Assembly: GCA_014526335.1 (NCBI GenBank)
Contig: JACTAT010000013.1
Span: 3,631,987-3,695,986, forward strand
Reading direction: 5' to 3'
Length of the DNA stretch: 64,000 nt
Source of the DNA: Chrysaora quinquecirrha
Lineage: Eukaryota > Cnidaria > Scyphozoa > Semaeostomeae > Pelagiidae
Position numbers and translations under genes: made by a program. The notes under the pieces were generated by a model. The model saw only the letters and a program-made list of their open reading frames with translations. It had not been told where the DNA came from and ran no database searches. Every line of letters starts with the position of its first letter. Within the stretch, counting starts at the first letter, position 1. Positions 11,991 to 23,900 of this stretch are shown one piece after another.

Positions 11991-13195
11991 CGTATTAGGA
12001 TTGGGCTATAATCTTCCTCAACAATTGTGTGGGCCTAAATTGAAACTGGAATACTGGAGCAGGCCAAGATAGGCCTAAATTGGTGTGTGTGACAACAAAA
12101 CACAAATCACAATAAGTTTGTCAGAATCACGAACAAAATTTGACTTTCACATCTTAAGCATAAAGTTAAGTGTGAAAACAAAAGCATAATGTGTTACTCT
12201 CACATCTTCATGATCATATAAATGCTATAAAAATCAAAGCCAAAAAAGGTTGTTCATGAGCAACTTAGTCCGCCATTAATCTCTGCTCCTTTCCTCCTTC
12301 AAGTACGCATGCGTTCTATATGCAGTGATCAGGGGGGACGGGATAATGGGAACGGTGGTTGCTGTGAGATGGTGGTCAGGTCTAAAATGAAACCCCTCAT
12401 ACGGGGTATGTTAACCCTTCCACCCCTTAGTTGACGATCGAGTCCGTGTGGTGCTGCATTTTAAAGGAAAATCTTCTGATAAAATTAACCTATAAACACC
12501 ACCCTGGATGCTTAATGCCGCTTAAAACCAGGTTACTCTGTTGCTACAGTTATAATGTCGTTCAAGTCGCTAGAATTCCGGGCGACGTTGGAAAAAACCA
12601 CGCATAAAATCCAACAAGACTGAATGCAAAAGTCAAAATCAACGAACTAAACGACTTCATTGAGAAGATAGATTAAGTTACTACTTCTGGTGACAAAATC
12701 GTTAGGTCTTTGATGACAACTTTGACGTTCAGATTCAGCCATTTGGGACTTCTGCGTCCCCTCTGCATATTTGCGTCATTTGCTCAAACGTATAAAATCC
12801 GGGCCAGTTTGCAACGACTTTATCGTGTGACAATACATAGGTTGCAAAAGAATGTCTTATAATTATAGAAAATAAGGGAAAATAAGACAGGAAGAAATAA
12901 TGCGATAAAAGAGCAAAGTTATCATAAAATTCCATTCGGATTTCAAAATTATAATACAACATATTACATTATATGAGAAAATATACCCAACTTATCTTTT
13001 AGATCAGTTATTTGAAATGATTTATAAAAGCTATGATATTGCAACAAAAAGAAGTACAAATATCAAATGTAAATATATATCAATACATACATATGTATAC
13101 ATAAAGATTCTTCAATCAAAATTGCAATTGAAATAGCACACAAAAGTCAGTTTCAATAGTAAAAGTTGCTTTAAAAAACGCAACGCAAAATCTGC
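11991..13195. other. Intergenic: GEN1 3' flank and mTOR upstream region
   Basis: About 1.2 kb between the GEN1 stop codon and the mTOR start codon. It must contain the GEN1 3' untranslated region and the mTOR promoter. I saw no good open frame. At 12303-12322 there is a 10-bp perfect palindrome, ACGCATGCGT, which resembles an NRF1-type core promoter site; its role is inference. The part next to GEN1 (12960-13190) is very AT-rich, as expected for a 3' flank. I did not find an unambiguous AATAAA there. Confidence 0.5.
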
Positions 13196-14961
13196 CTACA
13201 ATCGTTTCGATCTGAGCTTTATTCTTTCGATTAACGACAAAGGGACAAAATCACTGCTTTTTTCATTGGTTTGACAGTTCGGAGACTCGATTTCACGTCG
13301 TGCCGGAGACTCATTACTCTGTATACTCTGCTCACAATCAGCAATTTGCAGTCTCGTTCTGAGGTTGCTCATGTACTTCTCACTATCAAAGGCTTTTTCA
13401 GATAATGTACAGTCTTCTCTTTCCATAACTGGAGAACTGAATGACGAATTTGAAAGCAAGGAGATAGATCCAATGCTTTCACTAAGTATTAAGTCATTCA
13501 TGCTGTCAGATAACTCATTACCGATATGTCTCACAAATACATTCGAATCAGGTTCTTTTGTACGTCTTCCACTTTCTGGAAAAGTATCCTTCAATTTCAA
13601 GGGAGAATTGTCTGTCGTAGTCTTCACAGCAGGGATAGAGTCCTTCGGAGCTGATTTGACGATTCTACTTTTGCAACTGCTATCTCCATCATTGCTGTAT
13701 TTCTGAGAATTTCCATTAAACTTGTCCATGCAGTTTTCATTGTTAGAATCAATCAACGAGGACGTTTCGGAAACGCTTTGAACATGCGGTTTAGAACTCT
13801 TTGAGATTTTGCTTCTGTCGGCAGAAAAGTGCATCACTCCCCCTTGATTGATACTTGGATTCAAGTTTTCTTTCATTATTGCCTTATGTAGATGTTTAGA
13901 ATGTAAATCCTGAATCCGAGGCAGCTCAGAATCTGAATCAAAGTCCTGAATATCATTTGGTTTAGAATGTGAATGTGAGTCTTGAGCCTGCATCAGCTTA
14001 GATTGCAAATGCGAATCCTCAATCCGAGTCAGCTTAGAACATGAATCTGAGTCCTGAATATCATTTGGCTTAGAATGTGAATGGATCTTGAGCCTGAGTC
14101 TCTGTATAATGTGGATCCTCAATCCGGGTCAGTTTAGAATGTGATTGTGGGTCCTGAATATTATTTTGCTTAGAATGTAAATGTGAATCTTGAACATGAA
14201 TCAGCTTAGGATGTGAATGTGAGTCCTCAATCCGAGTCAGCTTAGAATGTGAATGTGAGTCCTGAACATCATCCAACATGGAATGTAAGTGTGAATCTTC
14301 AATCCGTGTCAACTTGGAATGTGAATATGAATCTTGATTTTTTCTTGAACTCTGCTAGAAGTTCTATTCAATAACCTTTCCTTTAGTGGCAAGTAACAGG
14401 ATGGTTTATCATGAAAATTGCCTGTTGCGAAGCTTTCATCCTTTTGTACTTGATAAATTAATCTGTCCCTCTCTTCCGCATAATTCAAGGATTCCTTATT
14501 GCTTGATCTGCTGATATCAAGATTTGACAACGACTTTGCGACATCATCAATTGTATTTTCCGACATATAATGTTCTCTGCTGCTTTTCTCTAGCATAGTA
14601 GTTGAATTCTGTAGACTGCCTTGCGATCCAGATTTGCCTTTTAGGCCCATTTTCGAGACACTGCGACCATCAAATTGACTGCCATCATCACAATATTCAT
14701 CTTCTTTACACACAAGACCAATTCTAAATTTCAATGGCTGTGTTTCTTCTTCAGAATCATTTCCAATATCTTCAGCCGATTTTGAAACTTTCTTCTTGTT
14801 TGCTACTTTTGATGCTACAAACATCTCCGCTTCATTCTCCGATTCTTTCTCCAGAGCTGCATCTTCATCTGAATTCTCAGTCGAATTTCCAATCATCTCT
14901 TTTTCATTAGATTCTGCGGTCTCTTTTGAAGAAGATTCGACTTTCTTTGTCTTCTTTTTAC
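13196..14961 (-). CDS. GEN1: GEN1 last exon: disordered tail, two indels, conserved C-terminus
   Basis: Large terminal exon starting after TTTAG at 14962. It opens KKKTKKVESSS and runs through an acidic Ser-rich region (NSDEDAALEKESENEAEMF) to RVQEK at about 14340, then a 12-residue repeat array, then a Ser/Asn-rich tail ending PLSLIERIKLRSKRL and TAG. Human GEN1 also ends in a basic LRQRLKLR motif, so the end is real. Frame changes: one base short in a T-run at 14338-14343 and two bases short at about 14092 relative to a sister repeat unit. The two losses sum to three, so both flanks share a frame; only the repeat array between is out of frame, with a TGA at 14309-14311. Confidence 0.85.
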
Positions 14962-17900
14962 CTAAATGCGAGGGGAAAAAACATCTTTAATCCCTGCTAC
15001 TGAAGGTGAAGAATAAATGGTGAATTTATCGCCAACCTCTAGGATCTCAATAGTAGGTTAACTAATCGATACTTCAACCCTGGCTGTGACGCTTCTGTAA
15101 CTGGAGCTCGAACCCGACCTCGCAGAGCTTCTGACATCACGACCCAGCTAGATTATACCACGACCTATAAGTACTTGCAAAGACGCAATGAAGGTTATCT
15201 TCGGTGATAAAGCTTCAGTAAGGTGGATACCCTAGTAGAAGGGTCCGAGCGGTATATAAGGCTGATAGCCTCAAGCTTTGAGTCACTTAGAAAGAAGCGT
15301 TACTCCTATTCTCCACAACCGGCCGTAATGCTGATTTGAGGTATTTCAAACTGGCTAAGTGACTTATGCATAGCTTTATCGATAGAGGGTTAAAACACAA
15401 TATTATTGATATCTAATTATTTGAATTATCGCTAAAGATCACGAGATAGTGTTGTTAACTGCATTCAAATTCTAAAGATGTATTTCGCTATTTTTCAGAT
15501 AGCGTTAGCTATTCGTATGTTGGCATTTGTGGAAGTCAACTGTATTGCCCTTGTACAATTGCGTATAGGGCTGGATTTAGCAAAGTTTACATACCAGGTC
15601 TTTTCTTTGCACTTTGAATTTTTCAAATTCTTCCACCAATGATGGCAAGGATACTAAGATGCTCTAGACGAAAGCCAAAAAGTTCAGCGTCATAAGAGAT
15701 GCTTCGACAAGATATGCATTGCATGCAGACACCGGCAACATAATGGTCATTTTTAAATAAAAAACACTGCAGTATGAGGCAAGCGATGATGACTAAGTCC
15801 AGAAGCACGCTTCCTCAGTAGGCCATCGTCTTTTTGAGTTATTGCCGAGTACGGTTGGTTAGCAGCTGCAGCTAGCCTGTGCCCCCCAGACTGATATTCT
15901 AGAACAAATACTCTGGGTACTCATTTACCGACCTCGGAAGGATGGGCAGCTGAGATTCGAGCCTACAGCCCGGAGATCATGAACAGAACGTCTTGACCAC
16001 TCGGACACACCACCTCTTACGTGTCAGCAGTCTAGGTCTTCAGGTGTTTTTTTTTTTTTAAGGATGAATAACTATTCCATCAAACATGTAGTCTTATCTT
16101 TGCAGTGTTCTCTATTAGGCTTTCTATTGAAAGCCCATGACTAATGTATAATCCAGATAAGCAGTATAATCGATATATAGTGACTATAATCTGTATAAGC
16201 GGTATAATTGAAATCTTCATGAAATCTCATTTAGATGTGACGCAACCCAATGCTCGATTCAGCATGATTACAAAGACCTGCCACCACATTACAAAGAGCA
16301 GGGAACTCCCTTCACCATGTTCCTTAAGATCTTAAAATAATCTGTAAGTATAGCAACATTATCAGCAGTCTTAAAAAACCTCGGAATTAGTCGTTTTTCC
16401 AGAGAATGGAGCGCAAAAAGCAGAAATTAACCTGCAGGTCTTATACCTTATGACTGATATTCTAGACCAGATACCGTGATAACTCAGGATGTCCAGCTAT
16501 GTTGACTGGAAGTTAACGAAGGTGTTCGTTGATATTAGAGACAGCCTTTGATCGTTAGATCAATGTTATGAGTACACACTCACGCATCTATTTGATTGAA
16601 AATACACGTTTTTTTTTATAAGGAACCTTTGGTCTGAGTTGAGGCTAGAGTTTCTTAATTTTTCAACAAAATGAGGCTGAAAGTTCCTTATACGGTTCCT
16701 TGTCGTGGGATATGTATAAATACTAATTTTTACAGCAAATTCATAGAAACTATTCTTCATTTCTAACATTAAGTATAAATGGAGCCTTTTGGGAAAGAAC
16801 GATGGGAAATATATTGTACTTCTGTTCCTTTTCGTACTAACCCTCTTGTTCTTTAAAAAAGAGTTTCTTAGTTTTTCATCGGAGCCTCGACAGTTCCTTA
16901 AAGTTCCTTTATTTTTGGGAATTTTCAGCCTCGAGTTCCTTATAAAGGTGTTCTTTATAAAAAAACGTGTATACTGCATGTTGCTTGTTAGATTAGAAAT
17001 AAGCAAATCAAAACAGGAGACTCCTGAAGGAAGAAAATCAAAACTCCATACTTGCTGGCTTTCTAATGTAATGAATGTATCAGGATATCCACGCCAAATT
17101 TCCTCTGCACGTTTAGAAGTATCTGTCTTCCATTCGACCTCACATAACGGTACACCATGCTGAATCCTAGTCTTAACCAATCTTACAAAGGAAACAAACA
17201 AAAGTTTCAAGTTTGATAGAACATCATGCATCATATCATACAGTAATAATATTCACTGGATAAACGTATGCCAGACAGAAGATGATCTGCTATACATCAT
17301 AAAAAGAAAAGGAACTAAGCAAGAACCTTGCAGAACACATGATGTTATGGAATCGAAGAACAAGAACAAAGAAAGAAGGATAAACAATGTACCTGATGGC
17401 GCTTAGTGGGCTTTCTAAAGGAATTCCTCGCGGAATTCGATGAAGGTATTCGTTTGTTGCAACACCAAGAACCTGAAAAATAAAACCGGGTAAGTAGTAA
17501 CGTGAATAAGCGCTAGCACGGACCTGCTGTAGGGTCTACACAAAGCAGCTATTTGCCTCCTTACTTGCGACAACTGAAATCAATCAAGCATCGCTGCAGT
17601 AAAACTAGTAACATTGAATCCGGGGTGGGTACTTGATCATCATATGTGCAGGGATGTGACCCCGAGTTCTTTCAAACAAACCCACTTGAAACTTTCAATC
17701 ACCTACTAACTGTAAACTGTAAAACACAGAATTTAGCCAAGAATAACCCCTCAGTAATGACTTCGATATTTTTTGGACATGTATAATCTAAAGGAAATAG
17801 GAAAAATTTGACAAAATTGTAGGGAACACTACCCATTCAAGAGGCACATACGGTAATATAGCTAAGGGACTACCCCTTCCCGAGGTGTTGAACTTCGCTT

Positions 17901-20900
17901 TTTCTGAATCATTGAACATGCAACATACAAAGACTCAGAGACATAGCTTACCAGAAACAACTGAAGCCCTTGGCTCTGAATTCTAAAACTTTTGAAGTCA
18001 AAGCACAACTTCATTGACCGAAGATCAAAATAGAGGGCAAGCAAATGCTGTGGGCTACGATTGGATAGAACATAATTTGGACAGCATTTAGATATGTATG
18101 CATAATATTACCTTAGAGAGAGTGTATTCTTCAGGCCAGTCCATGTGTTTGAAACAGAACCTCTGAAAAGGATAAAACAACCAGTGTCAACTTGTATCTA
18201 AGAAAGACTGAAGCGAATATTGAAAGCATTACTGTAATACAGAGCCACCCTAGACTGCTCGATAAGAGAGACAATGAAAATTCTACTGAGCTAAAACAGT
18301 CTAATGAAATCGAGTCAACTTTAGATAAATAGTTTTGAAAGTAAACATTTACCTGTAAATTAACGATATCTGGATACCCCCATCGTATTTGGGGAAGAAT
18401 CTGATCTATGTCATCTCGGGGAACCAAGAATTCTCTGATAACCTAAAAGAAATTATAGGAAACTAACACTTTCTAGTATAGTAACTTTCATTACGTTCAC
18501 AGTAAACACATATTCATTGAATCCATCCATGAAAGTCTGCAAACTATTCAACCACAATTTCGTTGGTTTTCAATACCATGCAAGTGATCTTTTAGTGCAG
18601 TGACAGTGTAGAGCGAATAGGTGCTGCGACCAATAAAAACAAATAAAAACAAAAAGAAAACGGTGAACGTATCCTTATTCAATGAAAACACTGTGTAAAA
18701 TGTATTAGCTACGCTCTGTTACCATCTTAAATCAGTTAATAGCTACTCTGTCATTGCATTCACGTAGATAGAGCGTAAAAGATCCGTTTTTAAATGTACC
18801 GTTGCGTATGGTCTAATCCAGCTGACTCGGTGTCAGGAATTCAGTTAGGTTAGGAGCCACAGCAGCGTCACAGCCAGGGTCGAGGTTCTCGTAAGTCCAA
18901 CTACCTCTACGATCCTAGCGAGTAGCGATAAAAACACCATTTCACCTTCATCTTCACTTTTAGTCACTTAAAGCTCTTTTACTGTCATAAGACAGTCTCA
19001 CCTCCTCATTAGGAAATCCTTCAACTTTCATAATTTTCCTGGAAAGTGCAAGATATATGTCAGTTCCTTTTATTATCCGAATGTAAATCGGAGTAAAGAA
19101 GCACTTAGTCTTGGTAGTACACTGCTACATTTTTGGCTTATAAATTCAGTACTGAGAGGCATTTCACTGCTCGATAAAGCCAACGAGACTCCCGTTGAAA
19201 CAGAAGGATTTTAGAGAGTGTTGTATGAAAACGATAGAAACCCAAGGGAAAGGTGTACGAGATTCCTAGGAGTTATTTGCCCCTCGTGGAGGACCATCTC
19301 ATATGATAAAATCGATGCACTGAACTTATTAACTCGGGTAAAGTTTCGCTCATAAACTAAAAACTGAGATTATTCTGCGTGCAAGGAGTGTTATAACGAC
19401 AATGGTAGAAACACGAAGAGAACATGCTTAGTCACAGGTATTCTTAAAAAAAGTGTATATTTACTTGAAAACTTGTTTCTCAATTGTAGATGCAGTATCT
19501 GGACATTTCTTCTCAGTTGCCCACAATTTAAACCTGTGGAAAAATAATTGAGCAATGAAAAGTTTTTAGAGTTATATAAAACTTCAGAGTTTTGAAGAAA
19601 AGCGAAGGCATCTTGGAACACATTTATCTTATATACTAATCTGCGTCTGGGGCGGTGGTCCTGGCAGGCGGCTTTCCCGCTGACAGTTCGACCCGTGGTG
19701 CAGCCGGTCCCCGGCTGGCTAGCTACATTGGGTCGTTGGCCGGCCGAAGTGTAGGTGAGCCATCGCTCCCTCGTTTGGGGCAGGCTGCTTCCACGGCTGG
19801 GGCAGCCTCGAAAATACCGATTATTGTTCACGATATTGGTCTAATGTCGCGCGGAAAAACAAAGGAAAACAAAAGAGCGTACGTTTTGTACACTTAGGCA
19901 GCATTCCCCCGCCCTTCGAAAACATTTCAGGAACGAACCCCGCGAGCTCCCCGTTGGCAATTCGCCACGCTCTGGGAACAATCGACCTCGTTCGCGCAAC
20001 CAATCCTTGGACACGTCCGGTCACGGGGTTCAATCCATTTCGCTGCTGCATCACAGGGTTAGGAAGGGTCTAGAATGATCCCCGTGTTTCGTGGCACATC
20101 CATCCGTACATTCACAAGCAACGACGAATATATGTCCAGAAAGTTCGAGTGCTGTTGGAAAATGGTGAAGGCGTTTATTATTTGTTCAGTTCTTTTATAT
20201 TTGTTTCGTTTTACAATCGCAACAAAACAATGAACGGAAGAAGAGAATTAAGAATTTATTTCAGAGCATTCTCGGTTCTGTCGATGTTTGTTTACGTGTT
20301 TGGTTGCGCCATCTCAACTGACTGTTTGTTTTCGTGATTTTGTTGCGTCATATCAGTTGACTTGAGTAATCTGTCATCTAAGTCAAGGTCAGTGCGAATT
20401 TATATGTCTTATTAATTTATGATATGTCTTATCAAATTTATGGAATGAAATTCGATTTCAAATAGAGTGAATAATACAGTGAATGCACTTATTTTTGTTT
20501 AATTGCAACTGTTGCGTCGTTTCAATTCATTCGACCATGTCCTTCAAGCAATTTTACGTTAACGACCCTTAATGATCCTTAGTTTGTAAAAGTAGGAACG
20601 GGGAATTAGGGAATCAAGGAATCGGGAACATGACGTTATATTAGGGAACCTGGGGTATTTAGGAATTGTATTAAGGGCGTTACCCTTGACTTGTATTCAG
20701 GGGTTCAATGGTATTAAGGAATGGTATTAAGGGGGACAACAGATAAAAAATTGAAGCACCTGTTCGTTCTTTCCTTAGATTTCATTGAAAGATACGATAG
20801 CATTAAGAAATGGTATATGGAAGTAGTACAGCATGTCAAAGCTTTAGCTATACCGACTTGATTAATTCTTTGACTTCTATTGAGGGGTACAGTGCCATTA

Positions 20901-23900
20901 AGGCGTTCTATAAAGAGGATGCATCAAATTTACAACGTGTAAAATTTTTGCAAAACCCTGTAGTTTTGCTCTTTTATTTCTATTAAGGGGCTACAATGAC
21001 ATTAACGCATTGTATTAAGAGTGTACATCAGATAAAAAACTTGTGCAGACGTGCGTGCAAAGCAGCATCAACTAAGCACCTGGGCAGCTCGGTAACCGAG
21101 CAACTCGGCAACTCGGCAACTGGGCAACCGAGCAGCTCTGCAACTCGGCAACTAACCAACAGAGCAGCCAAGCAACTGGGCAACCGAGCAGCTACACAAC
21201 TGGGCAACAGAGCAAATAGGCAACCCAGCAACTGGGCAACTGAGCAACTGACAAACTGGGAAATAAAGCAAGCTAGCAACTGGGCAGCCGAGTAACTAGA
21301 CAGCTTGATAACCAAACCACCGAGCAACAGCGCAACCGAGCAACTGGGCAACTGAGCAGCTGGGCAACTGGGCAACCAAGCAACGGAGCAACAGGGCAAC
21401 CGAGCAAATGGGCAGCTCAGCAACTGGGCAGCTGGGGAACCAGAGCAACTGCGCAACTGGGCAACCAAGCAACTTGGTAACTAGGAAACCATGCAGCTGG
21501 CAGCTGAGCAACTAAGCAACTAGGAAACCATGCAGCTGGCAGCTGAGCAAGTAAGCAACTAGGAAACCATGCAGCTGGCAGCTGAGCAAGTAAGCAACTA
21601 GGAAACCATGCAGCTGGCAGCTGAGTAACTAAGCAACTAGGAAACCATGCAGCTGGCAGCTGAGCAAGTAAGCAACTAGGAAACCATGCAGCTGGCAGCT
21701 GAGCAAGTAAGCAACTAGGAAACCATGCAGCTCGCAGCTGAGTAACTAAGCAACTAGGAAACCATGCAGATGGCAGCTGAGCAACTAAGCAACTAGGAAA
21801 CCATGCAGCTGGCAGCTGAGCAGCTGGACAACTGAGCAATTCGGCAACTGATTAACTAGGCAACAAAAGCAACAACGCAACTGGGGAACCGAGCAACTAG
21901 CCAAGTGGGAAACCGAGTATGTGGGAACCAAACAACCGAGCACATCAGCAACAGGGCAAGTGAGCAACTGGGCAACTGAGCAGCCGAGCAACTGGGCAAC
22001 TGGGAAACCGTGCAGCTGCAAATCAAGCAACGGAGCAACAGTGCAACCAAGCAATTAGGCAAGTGAGCAACTGGGCAACTGAGCAGCCGAGCAACTGGGC
22101 AACTGGGAAACCGTGCAGCTGCAAAATCAAGCAACGGAGCAACAGTACAACCAAGCAATTGGGCAAGTCAGCAACTGGGCAACTGAGCAACTGGTTAACT
22201 GGGAAACTGAACAACTGAGAACCAAGCAGCCGAGCAAATCAGCAACACGGCAGGCAAGAAATTGGGCAAGTGAGCAACTGGGCAACTGAGCAACTTCTCA
22301 ACGTGGCAACTGGGAAACCCTCAGCTCGGCAACCAAGCAACAGGGCAACCCAGAAACTGGGCAACTGAGAAACCAAGACATTTGGCAACTGAGAAGCACC
22401 ACAGCTGAGCAACCAAGCAACGCTGCAACAGGGCAACAACCGAGCAACTCGGCAAGTGAGGAACTGAGCAACTTGACAACTTCGCAACTGGGAAACCACC
22501 CAGCGGCGCAACAGGCCAACCGACAATGGGGAAATGAGCAAGTTGGCAACTGGGCAGCTGAGCAACTAGGTAACCAGAGCAAATGTGCAACTCAGCAACC
22601 GAGCAACTGGCCAACTGGGAAACCAAGCAGCTGGGCAACTGGGAAGCTGGGAAACTGAACAACTGGGAACCAAGCAGCCGAGCAAATCAGCAACAGGGCA
22701 ACCAGGCAGTTGGGCAAAGGAACAATTGGGCAACTGAGAGACTGGGAAACCGCGCAACTGGGAAATCAAGCAATGGAGCAACAGCGCAACCGAGCAGTTT
22801 GGCAAGTCAGCATCTGGGCAACTGAGCAACTGGGCAACCATAGCAATGGCGCAACTGAGCAACCGAGCAACTGGGCAACTGGCAAACCAAGCAACTGGAC
22901 AACTGGGAAGCTGGAAAACTGAACAACTGGGAAACAAGCAACCGAGCAAATCCGCAACATGACAAACAGGCAGTTAGGCAAAGGAACAACTCGGCGACTA
23001 AGTAGCTGAGAAACTGGGCAACTGTGAAATCAAGCAACGGGGCAACAGCGCAACCGAGCAGTTTGGCAAGTCAGCATCTGGGCAGCTAAGCAACTGGGCA
23101 ACAAGGGAAATGGCGCAACTAAGCAGCCGAGCAACTGGGCAACTTGGAAACTGAACAACTGGAAACCAAGCAACCGAGCAAATCAGCAACAGGGCAACCA
23201 AGCAATTCGACAAGTGAGGAACTAAGCAACTTGACAACTTCACAACTGGGAAGCCACCCAACGACGCAACAGGCCAACCGAAAATGAGAAAATGCGCAAC
23301 TTGGCAACTGGGCAACTGGGCAACCAGAGCAACAGTGCAACTGAGTATCCAAGCAGCTGGGCAGCTGAGAAACCAAGCAACTCGGCAACTGGGAAATTCG
23401 GAAGTTAAACAACTAGGAGCCAAGCAACCCAGCAAATCAGCAACAGTGCAACTGGGAAGCCGAGCAACTTGGCAAGTCAGCATCTCGGCTACTAACCAAC
23501 GGCGCAACTGAGCAACCGAGTAGTTGGCCAACTGGGAAACCAAGCAACTCATCAACTGGGAAGCCCGGAAACTGAACAACTAGGAACCAAGCAACCCAGC
23601 AAATCAACCCAGCAACCGGGCAGCTAAGCCATTGGCCAAGTGAGCAACTGGGCAACTGAGCAACTGGGCAACCGAGCAACTGGGCAACTGAGAAACCAAG
23701 AAAATTGGCAACTACAAAACTCCACAGCTTGGCAACGAAGCAACGCTGAAACAAGGCAACCGAGCATTTGGGTAAGTGAGCAACCGGGTAACTGAGCACC
23801 TGGGCAACCACAGCAACGTTGCAACTGGGCAACCGGTCAACTGGGAATCCAAGCAACTTTGAGCCAATTAGCCGAGCAAATCAGCAACAGAGCAACCAAG

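Noticed and set aside
14950..14962. A further one-base deficit in the A-run at the start of the GEN1 last exon
   Set aside because: It is needed only if the previous exon ends at the GTATGT donor. The GTAAAC donor four bases downstream keeps the frame without any error.
16566..17234. A 222-codon minus-strand frame as a single coding unit
   Set aside because: Only 17051-17181 is GEN1 coding; the rest is intron and a TA-flanked MITE.
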